DNA of 64,000 nt from Hungatella hathewayi (GTDB lineage Bacteria > Bacillota > Clostridia > Lachnospirales > Lachnospiraceae): positions 6,800,489-6,864,488 of the forward strand of contig CP102274.1 in the NCBI GenBank assembly GCA_025149285.1, given 5' to 3'. Shown in pieces: positions 24,694 to 32,146 of the stretch. A program made the translations under genes and the position numbers. The stretch's first letter is position 1. Each line of letters begins with the position of its first letter. The notes below the pieces were generated by a model, which ran no database searches, had not been told where the DNA came from, and worked only from the letters and a program-made list of their open reading frames with translations.

Positions 24694-24762
24694 CTATGGA
24701 CGTTAAAAATCAACCATAGACGCTTAATTAACCATGCCATAGACGATAAACTATAACTATAG
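24694..24762. promoter_or_regulatory. repeated CTATGG/CCATAG operator sites
   Basis: Between the divergent SLOG and XRE genes lie CTATGG (24694-24699), CCATAG (24714-24719), CCATAG (24737-24742) and CTATAG (24757-24762), forming two spaced inverted repeats; three of them are followed or preceded by ACG. This layout fits binding of the XRE dimer encoded at 24779. Remaining bases are AT-rich. Confidence 0.6.
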
Positions 24763-24778
24763 CATGGAGGCACGATAA

Positions 24779-25120
24779 ATGGACGATCTTTTAAAAGAAA
24801 TGGGTAAACGGATTCATGATAGGCGAAAACAGCTTCATATGACGCAGGAAAACCTGGCGGAGTTAGCAAACATCACACCGCAGACCGTTTCCACCGCTGA
24901 ATTGGGACAGAAAGCCATGCGGCCCGACACAATTATTAAAATATCCGCCGCTCTTGGAATCAGTACGGATTATTTGCTGCTGGGTAAGGTCACAGAGGAA
25001 GATAAATCACTCCTTTCCCCGAAGGTATCTGAACTGACGCCGAATCAATACAGACACTTGGAAGATATTATCGGAAGCTTTGTAGCCGCTGTTAAAGAAA
25101 AGGAGACACAGGAGAAATAA
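24779..25120 (+). CDS. XRE-family transcriptional regulator
   Basis: A 113-residue Cro/CI-type repressor: the HTH covers residues about 10-65 (RIHDRRKQLHMTQENLAELANITPQTVSTAELGQKAMRPDTIIKISAALGISTDYLLLG), with a short C-terminal helix. ATG 24779 follows GGAGGCACG. Repeated CTATGG/CCATAG boxes just upstream are its likely operators, pointing to autoregulation and to control of the divergent SLOG gene. Confidence 0.87.
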   Translation: MDDLLKEMGKRIHDRRKQLHMTQENLAELANITPQTVSTAELGQKAMRPDTIIKISAALGISTDYLLLGKVTEEDKSLLSPKVSELTPNQYRHLEDIIGSFVAAVKEKETQEK

Positions 25121-25138
25121 ACCTCCCATGTCTCCTTT

Positions 25139-25627
25139 TCAGTTATTCCGGAATGCCGACAATGTATTCATAATTAAAGCCCGTGCATGGTTTTCTTCCT
25201 CCTTGCAGACTGGGGGAACCGTTTGCTCCTGTCGGGAAACCGCTGCCGGCGTCTCTTCCTGTTCTGGAGTCTGCACGGTATTTACCGCAGGCTGCATGTC
25301 TGCCGCAGTATGTATTGCTGCTGCAGGCCCGGGGTGAACCTTAACTGTCGGCTGCGTTTTTTGCACAGATTGCGGCGTTGAAGCTTCTGACGCCTGCTCC
25401 TTCAAAATCCCCCTCACCATCTCCTCAATCGCCCCTTTATCCATCAGCCATGAAACAGGAATATCCGGGGTTTCAGGACAATGGATATAATGCAGGATTG
25501 CATTGACGATAAAGGGAGCCTTGCTGTGCGCTCCCTGGCTCTCTAGGATCTCAATGACCTTTCTGTGTGCAGGATCATTTTCATTAAACTTAATCGTAAA
25601 GCGCTCCCTGTCCTTTTTAGCCGCCAT
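25139..25627 (-). CDS. ParR-like plasmid partition adaptor
   Basis: A 162-residue protein starting MAAKKDRERFTIKFNEND; the first 60 residues look like a ribbon-helix-helix DNA-binding domain (FTIKFNENDPAHRKVIEILESQGAHSKAPFIVNAILHYI), followed by a long low-complexity linker rich in Pro, Gln, Thr and Ala and a C-terminal helix (NHARALIMNTLSAFRNN). ParR proteins have this arrangement, with DNA binding at the N-terminus and ParM capture by a C-terminal helix. The ATG lies five bases after the ParM-like stop; an in-frame GTG at 25636 would overlap it. Assignment rests on gene order and layout. Confidence 0.7.
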   Translation of the reverse strand: MAAKKDRERFTIKFNENDPAHRKVIEILESQGAHSKAPFIVNAILHYIHCPETPDIPVSWLMDKGAIEEMVRGILKEQASEASTPQSVQKTQPTVKVHPGPAAAIHTAADMQPAVNTVQTPEQEETPAAVSRQEQTVPPVCKEEENHARALIMNTLSAFRNN

Positions 25628-25632
25628 AGGAA

Positions 25633-26556
25633 TCACCTGCCCGCCATTTCAAGCTGATACAAAAATTCATATCCTTTGGCATTGGCATTAATCTCGTCCA
25701 CAAATAAGGGCCTGCCAATTTTGCCGGACGCCTCTATTTGTCTGCGAAGCAGAATCGCTCCTCCCCCAACAAATACAACGCTGCCTGACCGCAAATCAAT
25801 CATACGCTCCCGCAGGGTATTGAACAGATCATTAATAAATTCCTGCGCCTGGTATTCAACGAGTTGAACCGCCTGCTCTGTATATCCGTCTGTTTGTCCC
25901 TTCAGTATGGCGTCGATATCACTTTCATCGAGAAGCAAATCCAGTTCAGCATTTACTTTTGAGCGAATCTTATTGTATAGCAAAATCACGCCATTTTCCA
26001 GGGAATCACATGTGGAAAGATCCGCCTGTCCGTATTTCATTAAAAGATAATCCGCCGTAAACCCGCCAATATCCAAAACCAACGCCTTGGGGCTGTCAAT
26101 CAGAGATTCCATCATGGTTACAGCGGCCGCATAAGCCTGGGGGAAGCAGACCACATCTTCAATATATATCGAATGTGGCTTACCGTGATAATGGAACTTA
26201 ATCACGTCCCGGTTCATAAAATATCCGGTGAAGCTCTTATTTTGAGCGCCGAAGTGAGCTGGCGGAAGCCCTACCGCAAGCTGAATGCGTATCACATCTT
26301 CTGAATAACATTTCATAGCCTCAATTTCATTAGCAGCGCCGAACAGTGTCAGATAAAAAAACCGGTCATCCTCCGTTTTATCCTTCCGGTAAGGAATTCG
26401 CTGGTTGGAAAGAGTATAGTAAGTCCCATTACATTGAATTATATTTTTTCCAAATGGCTTCTCAATACTCTGCTGCAGCCCGGACACAAATGGCGGGCAG
26501 TGAATCGTCTTGATCTGTTTATTTCCGTGGTCGATTGCTAATAACATAGAATACAT
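25633..26556 (-). CDS. ParM-like actin-family partition ATPase
   Basis: A 307-residue actin-fold protein. The phosphate-1 loop is LLAIDHGNKQIKT (residues about 5-17), phosphate-2 is ALVLDIGGFTADYLL (about 152-166), and the adenosine motif is VVFVGGGAILLRRQI (about 262-276). Size and motifs match bacterial ParM/Alp proteins that form filaments to push plasmid copies apart. The RHH gene directly downstream supports a type II partition pair. AAAGGAG precedes ATG. Its presence argues that the element exists, at least at times, as a low-copy replicating molecule. Confidence 0.85.
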   Translation of the reverse strand: MYSMLLAIDHGNKQIKTIHCPPFVSGLQQSIEKPFGKNIIQCNGTYYTLSNQRIPYRKDKTEDDRFFYLTLFGAANEIEAMKCYSEDVIRIQLAVGLPPAHFGAQNKSFTGYFMNRDVIKFHYHGKPHSIYIEDVVCFPQAYAAAVTMMESLIDSPKALVLDIGGFTADYLLMKYGQADLSTCDSLENGVILLYNKIRSKVNAELDLLLDESDIDAILKGQTDGYTEQAVQLVEYQAQEFINDLFNTLRERMIDLRSGSVVFVGGGAILLRRQIEASGKIGRPLFVDEINANAKGYEFLYQLEMAGR

Positions 26557-26640
26557 CTCCTTTTTAATTTTTATACTTATCCTTTACGTTCCAATTACGT
26601 CTTTTTCAACAGACCACAGAAATTTTATGCGTATTGCGTA
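26557..26640 (-). other. possible centromere (parC-like) repeats upstream of parM
   Basis: The 84-base gap upstream of parM holds short direct repeats on the minus strand: AATACGCAATACGCA near 26625-26639, and GACGTAAT and AACGTAAAG near 26590-26610. ParM/ParR loci often have their centromere here. The repeats are short, so this is tentative. Confidence 0.3.
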
Positions 26641-27057
26641 TTATTTATCGTGCTTAAACCGATATCCAATTCCCCAGACCGTCTCTATGCAGTCATAGCC
26701 ATATATCTGTTCCAGCTTCTTCCGGATTTCACTGACATGATAGCGGATTGTTTCATCTACATTAATAGCCGTGGATTCATTCCACACCTGATAGTAAATC
26801 TGTTCTTTCGTAAAAATGCGTCCCACATTGCGAGCCAGGAGATACAGAAGCGCAAATTGGCGAGGCCCTAATGTCAATTCCTGACCGTTGACCTCTACCT
26901 TACATTCATGCGGATAAAGTGACAGGTTTGATAGGGACAGCACCGGAGCTGGTGATATATCTACAAACTGGATTTTTTCAGCTTCTATGCTGTCCAATAT
27001 CTTATTTAAAACATGCTCCTCCGCTTCATCAAGAGTGATAATAACAATCTTTCCCAT
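26641..27057 (-). CDS. stand-alone winged-helix regulator (OmpR/PhoB C-terminal type)
   Basis: A 138-residue protein with a Trans_reg_C winged helix at residues about 45-136 (LSNLSLYPHECKVEVNGQELTLGPRQFALLYLLARN, then ETIRYHVSEIRKKLEQIYGYDCIETVWGIGYRF). The preceding 40 residues (GKIVIITLDEAEEHVLNKIL) are too short for a receiver domain and lack the phospho-acceptor Asp, so activity is not set by a kinase in the usual way. GAGGAGGTG precedes ATG 27057. It lies upstream of parM on the same strand and could control the partition genes. Confidence 0.8.
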   Translation of the reverse strand: MGKIVIITLDEAEEHVLNKILDSIEAEKIQFVDISPAPVLSLSNLSLYPHECKVEVNGQELTLGPRQFALLYLLARNVGRIFTKEQIYYQVWNESTAINVDETIRYHVSEIRKKLEQIYGYDCIETVWGIGYRFKHDK

Positions 27058-27109
27058 CCTGGCACCTCCTCTCAATTCCAATACTCATAATTCCGTAATA
27101 GCAATCTTA

Positions 27110-27511
27110 TCAAACTTCCTTACCCCTTTCCGCCCCGGCAGTTTTTGCAGGACAATGGTAATGGCGAATCAGGAAAATAATTCCCACAGCAATTACCCCC
27201 ATAAGGGTTTCAGCCGATCCAGCATGTGTTACCACCATCTCCCTGGCTATGGCAAACAGCAGGACCTCTACTACTGCCTCCGGAGCGTGCTTTACCAGCA
27301 TTTTGATAAACTCAATCCCCACAACCAGCGCCAGCGCATCCCCTAAAACCTGATTTAAGTCTACCACCTGCGGATTATGTATCAAGTCCCCCATTAAATT
27401 CACTGCTAAAAGAATCGCTCCAGATAATATGGCAACAAGGAGGATTGCAGCCACAAAAAACTCCAGGAAAGCAGCTATTTTTGTAAAATAAGAAGCTGTT
27501 ATCCGGTTCAT
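27110..27511 (-). CDS. PsiE-like four-helix membrane protein
   Basis: A 133-residue membrane protein resembling the phosphate-starvation-inducible PsiE family: four helices (FFVAAILLVAILSGAILLAV, VLGDALALVVGIEFIKMLV, VVEVLLFAIAREMVV and ETLMGVIAVGIIFLI) with the family-like segments IEFIKMLVKHAPEAVVEV and AREMVV. The start at ATG 27511 is preferred; a longer frame begins at TTG 27565. It is the last gene of the uppP-DUF368 operon, 50 to 100 bases after DUF368. The function of the family is unknown. Confidence 0.65.
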   Translation of the reverse strand: MNRITASYFTKIAAFLEFFVAAILLVAILSGAILLAVNLMGDLIHNPQVVDLNQVLGDALALVVGIEFIKMLVKHAPEAVVEVLLFAIAREMVVTHAGSAETLMGVIAVGIIFLIRHYHCPAKTAGAERGKEV

Positions 27512-27615
27512 TTCAAATTCTTTCTTATCACCTTTCAGCTGTACTACTCTCCTTAATCTATTCAAAACCTACCATACAGCGTTTTGACATAAAACCTCTG
27601 GGCACCAGCTTCCCC

Positions 27616-28425
27616 CTATGTTGTTTCCTCCAACCCGGAAAGTGAACGGACTGCAAAGAATCCCGCCCCAGCCAGTGTACCGCACAGAAGCATCTGATTG
27701 GCCTCTGGCACCCCTGGGAAAATTTCCACCAGGGAAGCCAGTATAAATCCAAAAATAATTAAATACGTGGGCCGTGGATAATTCTTCATTGCATGTTCCA
27801 AAGTTCTTGTAGAAAGAAAAATCCCCAAAAGCACCCCGGCTCCGAATGGAACTAAAACAGGCAGATGAAACCCGTGCAGGGCCAGGATCATACCGTCATA
27901 AACCCCAAAAACAAGAAGCAGATAGGAAACACTGATTCCAGGCAATATCAAAGCCACCGCAGCTGCAATACCGGTCATTAATAGAAATACCGTTTCCTTT
28001 ACCCCCATGGACAATCCCGTCTGGACAGGAGCTTCCGGAAGTACGGACAGTGTCCATACGAGCAGCATCCCCAATGCCGGCCAGACTAAAACGGGTATGG
28101 ATAACTGCCGGACCTCCGCTTTCTTTAACATCAATGGAATCCCTCCTCCCACCGCCCCCATAAAAAAATAAAGCATCTGCATGGGATAGCGATCCAACAG
28201 GGAGAGCAGCGGCTGGGAAAACAGGAGGATACCGATAAAACCTCCAGCAGAAAATGTCCCCAATAACAGCAGACTCTTGACGCTGCGAATAGAATTAACA
28301 GAGTATATCAGCCTGTCATAAATCCCCAGCAGCATTGCCATCGAACCTCCGCTGACGCCGGGGACCATCATGGTGCTGCCAACACAGAGACCTTTCAGCA
28401 TGACAGATAAAACAGAACCTTTCAA
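27616..28425 (-). CDS. popT: DUF368 undecaprenyl-phosphate translocase (PopT-like)
   Basis: A 269-residue polytopic membrane protein of the DUF368 family, which has been shown to help return undecaprenyl phosphate across the membrane (PopT). The N-terminal signature GLCVGSTMMVPGVSGGSMAMLLGIYDRLI (residues about 12-40) and the repeated half GIAAAVALILPGISVSYLLLVFGVYDGMI (about 150-178) show the internal duplication of the family. The start is TTG 28425 with AGGAGGT nine bases upstream. It follows uppP by 17 bases. The pair covers consecutive steps of carrier-lipid recycling for cell-wall synthesis. Confidence 0.85.
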   Translation of the reverse strand: MKGSVLSVMLKGLCVGSTMMVPGVSGGSMAMLLGIYDRLIYSVNSIRSVKSLLLLGTFSAGGFIGILLFSQPLLSLLDRYPMQMLYFFMGAVGGGIPLMLKKAEVRQLSIPVLVWPALGMLLVWTLSVLPEAPVQTGLSMGVKETVFLLMTGIAAAVALILPGISVSYLLLVFGVYDGMILALHGFHLPVLVPFGAGVLLGIFLSTRTLEHAMKNYPRPTYLIIFGFILASLVEIFPGVPEANQMLLCGTLAGAGFFAVRSLSGLEETT

Positions 28426-28442
28426 ATTTTATACCTCCTGAT

Positions 28443-29279
28443 TTAAGTAAGTAGATACATTGCCATAACAATCCCTAAGCCAATCCGATACCACCCGAAA
28501 ATTTTAAAGCTGTGCTTCTTAATAAAATTCATTAGTCCCTGTATCACCAGCAGAGATACCAGAAACGCCACAATCATTCCGGTCAGCAGGATAACCGCCT
28601 CTACCCAGGTTAATTCCCAGCCAAATTGAAGTATCTTAAATAAGCTTGCCCCCACCATGACAGGGACTGCCATGATAAAGGTAAATTCCGCCGCCGCAAT
28701 ACGTGATACCCCGATCATCAATGCTCCGATTATCGTTGCGCCGGACCGGGACGTCCCTGGAAGTACGGCGGCAATCATCTGGAAAAAACCAATCCATAAG
28801 GCAGCCCTCCAGGTTAGCTCCACCGCGGTATGAACCACAGGTTCTCTTTTTCGCGCCTCCACCACCAGAAACAGAATCCCCACAACAATGAGCATAATAA
28901 CCACCACATAAGGGTGGTAGAACAGATTGTTTATCTCATCGTTCCATAAAAGCGCCGCTACGCCCGCGGGAATACAGGCAACGACAATCTTCCCCCATAG
29001 GAGAAGGATATCCGGCTTTAGACGAAAACCGCCCTTCAAAGCCCAGGGGACCATCCGTTTCCAATACAAAAGCGGAACTGCCAGAATAGATCCAAACTGG
29101 ATAACCACAAAAAACAGTTCCATAAACTCATTCGACTGGCGCAGCGGCAGAAACTCATTCAGCAAAATCATGTGCCCTGTGCTGCTGACCGGAAGCCATT
29201 CCGTCACTCCCTGAATGAAGCCAAAGATAATCGCCTTTAATATTTCCACAACTTCTATAATTGTCAATGTTTCACCCAC
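28443..29279 (-). CDS. uppP: undecaprenyl-diphosphatase UppP
   Basis: A 278-residue integral membrane phosphatase (BacA/UppP) that converts undecaprenyl diphosphate to the monophosphate carrier. Both catalytic motifs are present: GFIQGVTEWLPVSSTGHM (residues about 18-35) with the essential Glu, and LPGTSRSGATIIGALMIGVSR (about 165-185). The annotated start is GTG 29279, which overlaps the end of the leader ORF 29272-29421; a TTG four codons further is possible. Transcription should pass promoter, leader peptide and terminator first. The operon continues with DUF368 and the PsiE-like gene. A cell normally has other uppP genes, so this may be a conditional copy. Confidence 0.92.
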   Translation of the reverse strand: MGETLTIIEVVEILKAIIFGFIQGVTEWLPVSSTGHMILLNEFLPLRQSNEFMELFFVVIQFGSILAVPLLYWKRMVPWALKGGFRLKPDILLLWGKIVVACIPAGVAALLWNDEINNLFYHPYVVVIMLIVVGILFLVVEARKREPVVHTAVELTWRAALWIGFFQMIAAVLPGTSRSGATIIGALMIGVSRIAAAEFTFIMAVPVMVGASLFKILQFGWELTWVEAVILLTGMIVAFLVSLLVIQGLMNFIKKHSFKIFGWYRIGLGIVMAMYLLT

Positions 29280-29421
29280 CTTTCTTCTCTAAATCATTAT
29301 TTATATAAGTCAGAATACAAAAAGACATAGCCTGCGCCCTTTCATAAGCGCAGGTTATGCCTTTTTTATTCTGATTCTTATTCTTATATTCTGGGGCAGC
29401 GTCGCTATCGGCGTCGTCCAT
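29272..29421 (-). CDS. leader peptide 1 (MDDADSDAAP type), upstream of uppP
   Basis: A 49-codon ORF from ATG 29421 to TGA 29272, preceded by AAAGGA 13 bases upstream. It begins MDDADSDAAPEYKNK. The first nine codons are identical in sequence to the leader upstream of the P-type ATPase. The ORF runs through the intrinsic terminator (29318-29362), and its stop lies just inside the uppP start, so a translating ribosome would open the terminator and deliver ribosomes to uppP. The acidic start resembles nascent chains that destabilise bacterial ribosomes. Conservation with three other leaders in the window supports translation. Confidence 0.7.
   Translation of the reverse strand: MDDADSDAAPEYKNKNQNKKGITCAYERAQAMSFCILTYINNDLEKKGG
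29318..29362 (-). terminator. attenuator terminator in the uppP leader
   Basis: On the minus strand GGCATAACCTGCGC pairs with GCGCAGGCTATGTC (one mismatch), followed by TTTTTG. The stem is nearly the same as the one at 39825-39870. Confidence 0.85.
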
Positions 29422-29470
29422 ACGTTCCGTAATTTCCTTTCGTATCAATCCATTTCAAGGTTATGAAGGT

Positions 29471-29499
29471 ATTATATGGGGAGGGGCATCTGCTGTCAA
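29471..29499 (-). promoter_or_regulatory. promoter of leader 1 / uppP operon
   Basis: Minus-strand TTGACA (29494-29499) and TATAAT (29471-29476) with a 17-base spacer: perfect consensus boxes. The sequence around the -35 box (GTTGACAG followed by AGATGCCC) recurs in the promoter of leader 2. Confidence 0.9.
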
Positions 29500-29602
29500 C
29501 AGGATGTGGATACATTTAACACTATTTTTATATTTTGTCAGGCCCTGGCTTTTTCAAAAAGATATGGTGATTTCTGGAACGGTACGAAATAACAGATTTT
29601 TA

Positions 29603-29631
29603 TTGATTCCGGCTCTCTGTTCTGGTATAAT
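29603..29631 (+). promoter_or_regulatory. promoter of leader 4 / CNNM gene
   Basis: TTGATT (29603-29608), 17-base spacer, TATAAT (29626-29631). It is divergent from the uppP leader promoter about 110 bases away. Confidence 0.8.
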
Positions 29632-29669
29632 TTTGCCATATCATTAAACTGGAGGAGGGAATACATTAC

Positions 29670-29732
29670 ATGCCGGACAACGCGCCAGAAGACGCTGCCC
29701 CATATAACGACAACTTGTTTTTCCATACATAG
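29670..29732 (+). CDS. leader peptide 4 (MPDNAPEDAAP type), upstream of the CNNM gene
   Basis: A 20-codon ORF, ATG 29670 to TAG 29730-29732, with GGAGGAGGG upstream. It starts MPDNAPEDAAPYND: acidic residues alternate with prolines. Compared with the other three leaders it keeps the peptide pattern D-N-A-x-x-D-A-A-P although the short RNA hairpin CGCC/GGCG seen in the others is lost, which argues that the peptide rather than the RNA fold is conserved. The terminator stem starts three bases after the stop codon, a spacing identical to that of leader 2. Confidence 0.72.
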   Translation: MPDNAPEDAAPYNDNLFFHT

Positions 29733-29735
29733 ATA

Positions 29736-29774
29736 GGCATGACTGCGCCCGTTGCGGGAAGTCATGCCTGTTTT
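29736..29774 (+). terminator. attenuator terminator in the CNNM leader
   Basis: GGCATGACT (29736-29744) pairs perfectly with AGTCATGCC (29760-29768), with an inner CCCG/CGGG stem, followed by TGTTTT. It lies between leader peptide 4 and the gene at 29819. Confidence 0.88.
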
Positions 29775-29818
29775 CGTGTAAAAAGAAAGAAAAAACATCA
29801 CAGAAAGGAATCACCTTA

Positions 29819-31078
29819 ATGGAAAGTGACACCATATCCCTCATTATTATTGTTTTCTGCATCATTATGTCAGCCTATTTTTCCGCCACGGAGACGGCAT
29901 TTTCTTCTCTTAACCGTATCCGGGTAAAGAACATGGCGGAAAAGGGGAACAAACGGGCCGCTCTTGTCCTGAAGCTGTCGGAGGACTACGACGGTATGCT
30001 CTCCACAATTCTGATTGGCAACAATATTGTGAATATTGCCTGCGCCTCCCTGTCCACGCTCATCTTCGTGCGCTTTTTGGGTGACGAGGCCGGAGCCAGC
30101 GTCTCCACCGTGGTAACTACTATTGTAGTCCTGATATTCGGGGAGGTATCTCCAAAAAGTATTGCCAAGGAATCGCCGGAGCGCCTCGCCATGCTATCCG
30201 CCCCCCTCCTCAATGTCTTTATTAAAATACTTGCCCCCGCCAACTTCCTGTTTCGGCAATGGAAAAAGCTGTTGTCCGCCGTTTTCCGTTCTTCCGATGA
30301 ACGGGGAATTACGGAAGAAGAGCTGCTTACCATTGTAGACGAGGCCGAGCAGGGCGGGGGGATCAACAAGCAGGAAGGAACCCTGATCCGCAGCGCCATT
30401 GAATTCACGGAGCTGGAGGCAGGCGATATATTCACCCCAAGAATTGATATTATAGGAATCCCAATGGATGCTGACAAAGAGGAAATTGCAGAGCTGTTTG
30501 CCCGGACCGGCTTCTCCAGGCTGCCAGTGTATGAAGATAATATCGACCATATCATCGGAATCCTCTATCAAAAGGATTTCCATAACTACATTATCCGCAC
30601 TGACCGGGATATACGGGAAATGATAAAGCCCGCCATGTTCATCGCCCAAACAAAGAAAATAGGTCAGCTTTTAAAGGAGCTTCAGCGGGATAAAATGCAC
30701 ATTGCCGTCATACTGGATGAATTCGGTGGAACCGTGGGAATTGTCACGCTGGAGGATATTCTTGAGGAGTTGGTGGGCGATATCTGGGACGAGCATGATA
30801 CAGTGGTGCAGGAAATAGAAAAGATATCCGATCAGGAATACCTGGTCCTGGGAAGCGCCAATATTGACCGGCTTTTTGAATTATTGCAGAAAGACCAGGA
30901 CTTTAATTTTCTCACTGCCAGCGGCTGGGTGATGGAACTGGCCGGACGGATTCCAAAGGAAGGGGACTCGTTTGAATACCAGAATTTGAATGTTACTGTT
31001 TTAAAAATGGCGGAAAAACGGGTGGAGCAGATCCGTGTGATGGTGAAGGATAATCAACCGCCTTTACCTGAAGAATAA
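29819..31078 (+). CDS. CNNM/CorC-type transporter (hemolysin family, DUF21-CBS-CorC)
   Basis: A 419-residue membrane protein: a DUF21 transmembrane domain (residues about 1-180, with SAYFSATETAFSSLNRIRVKNMA near the start and FGEVSPKSIAKE), a CBS pair (about 205-325, containing FTPRIDIIGIPMD and MHIAVILDEFGGTVGIVTLEDILEELVGDIWDE), and a C-terminal CorC_HlyC domain (about 335-415). Bacterial members are Mg2+ transporters, with good evidence for Na+-driven Mg2+ export. AGAAAGGA precedes ATG 29819. The acidic leader peptide and terminator upstream suggest regulation by Mg2+-dependent translation. Confidence 0.9.
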   Translation: MESDTISLIIIVFCIIMSAYFSATETAFSSLNRIRVKNMAEKGNKRAALVLKLSEDYDGMLSTILIGNNIVNIACASLSTLIFVRFLGDEAGASVSTVVTTIVVLIFGEVSPKSIAKESPERLAMLSAPLLNVFIKILAPANFLFRQWKKLLSAVFRSSDERGITEEELLTIVDEAEQGGGINKQEGTLIRSAIEFTELEAGDIFTPRIDIIGIPMDADKEEIAELFARTGFSRLPVYEDNIDHIIGILYQKDFHNYIIRTDRDIREMIKPAMFIAQTKKIGQLLKELQRDKMHIAVILDEFGGTVGIVTLEDILEELVGDIWDEHDTVVQEIEKISDQEYLVLGSANIDRLFELLQKDQDFNFLTASGWVMELAGRIPKEGDSFEYQNLNVTVLKMAEKRVEQIRVMVKDNQPPLPEE

Positions 31079-31186
31079 GTATCTTTCAGGACTGCAACCA
31101 AAAGTTGACAAAGTGTATCCAGCAAAAGATAGAAGGATTCCGCTTGTTCTGGTATTATAAAAACATCAAAATCAGGAGGAATCTAC

Positions 31187-31969
31187 ATGAATTTTGGAGA
31201 GAAGCTTTTCAACCTCAGAAAAGAAAAGGGATTGTCACAGGAAGCCCTTGCCGAGCAGCTAAATACAACCCGTCAGGCAATCAGTAAATGGGAAAACAAC
31301 CATGGATATCCTGAAACAGAAAAGTTATTAAAGCTGTCAGATATTTTTCAGGTTCCTGTAGACTTTCTTTTAAAAGAAACCACTGGAATAGAAAATCAAA
31401 ACAGCGGCAATATTTATGTCACAAGAGAGATGGCGGTCAGCTATCTTTCCAGCGAAAGCATGGTTAATAGATATTTTGGCCTTGGAACCGCAGCCTGGCT
31501 GCTTGGCGGTATTCCTTACAACATGTTGCCAGACGGAGATCCCCTAAAAACACCAGGCATTGCCGTATTTCTTTTGGCAGGTATCTGTATCTGGATTGTC
31601 GGTGCCTTTAAAGAAAACGACACGCATAAAATTCTGAAGCAGGAACCCTTGATTCTGGATCATGTATTTTATCAGGAACTGTCCGCTCAATATATGCAGA
31701 TTAAGAAGCGTTATCAAGTTGCAGCAACCGTGAGCGCCTTATTACTGGCAGTCTGTATCACATTTATTGCTATCGACGCAAAAGGCTATATCGGCTCTGC
31801 CGTATACCATATCTTCATTTTCATCGGTCTGTCCCTGGGCGCCTTTGGATTCATTCAATCCGTAGGTAAAATAGATATGTATGAGTTGCTAATACATAAT
31901 GAACAGTATTGCAGCCGTATCTGGTTTAAATTGATGAAAAAAGTTAGAGACAGGATAAATAATCTTTGA
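31187..31969 (+). CDS. membrane-linked XRE-family regulator
   Basis: A 260-residue protein with an N-terminal HTH (residues 5-60: LFNLRKEKGLSQEALAEQLNTTRQAISKWENNHGYPETEKLLKLSDIFQVPVDFLL), a linker, then four hydrophobic helices (about 95-135 and 175-225). XRE domains joined to membrane segments are common in Lachnospiraceae and may sense envelope conditions. AGGAGG precedes ATG 31187. It lies between the CNNM gene and a terminator; the 108-base gap upstream has no other gene. Confidence 0.8.
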   Translation: MNFGEKLFNLRKEKGLSQEALAEQLNTTRQAISKWENNHGYPETEKLLKLSDIFQVPVDFLLKETTGIENQNSGNIYVTREMAVSYLSSESMVNRYFGLGTAAWLLGGIPYNMLPDGDPLKTPGIAVFLLAGICIWIVGAFKENDTHKILKQEPLILDHVFYQELSAQYMQIKKRYQVAATVSALLLAVCITFIAIDAKGYIGSAVYHIFIFIGLSLGAFGFIQSVGKIDMYELLIHNEQYCSRIWFKLMKKVRDRINNL

Positions 31970-32040
31970 TAAACACCTGATTAGTAAGAACGGGACTATG
32001 TTTTGTCAAACCGGAATCCGGTGGATACAAAATCGAGTAG

Positions 32041-32084
32041 GGGGCGGTGGGATAATCAACACATATCCCAACGCCCCTGTTTTT
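32041..32084 (+). terminator. intrinsic terminator after the XRE gene
   Basis: GGGGCGGTGGGATA pairs with TATCCCAACGCCCC, followed by TGTTTTT. On the opposite strand, towards which secDF is read, no U-tract follows. Confidence 0.85.
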
Positions 32085-32146
32085 GCCTGTTGTTTATTCA
32101 CGCGGAAACCGGGCATAGTACCCCGGTTAAATTACGCTCCGCCAAG

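Noticed and set aside
29394..29421. The repeated GGACGACGCC...GACGCTGCCC element as a known metal riboswitch (NiCo, yybP-ykoY, M-box or Na+ class)
   Set aside because: The repeat starts at an ATG behind AAAGGA, the CNNM copy keeps the peptide but not the hairpin, and the ORFs end at fixed places relative to terminator or gene. A riboswitch is not excluded and should be tested with Rfam models.
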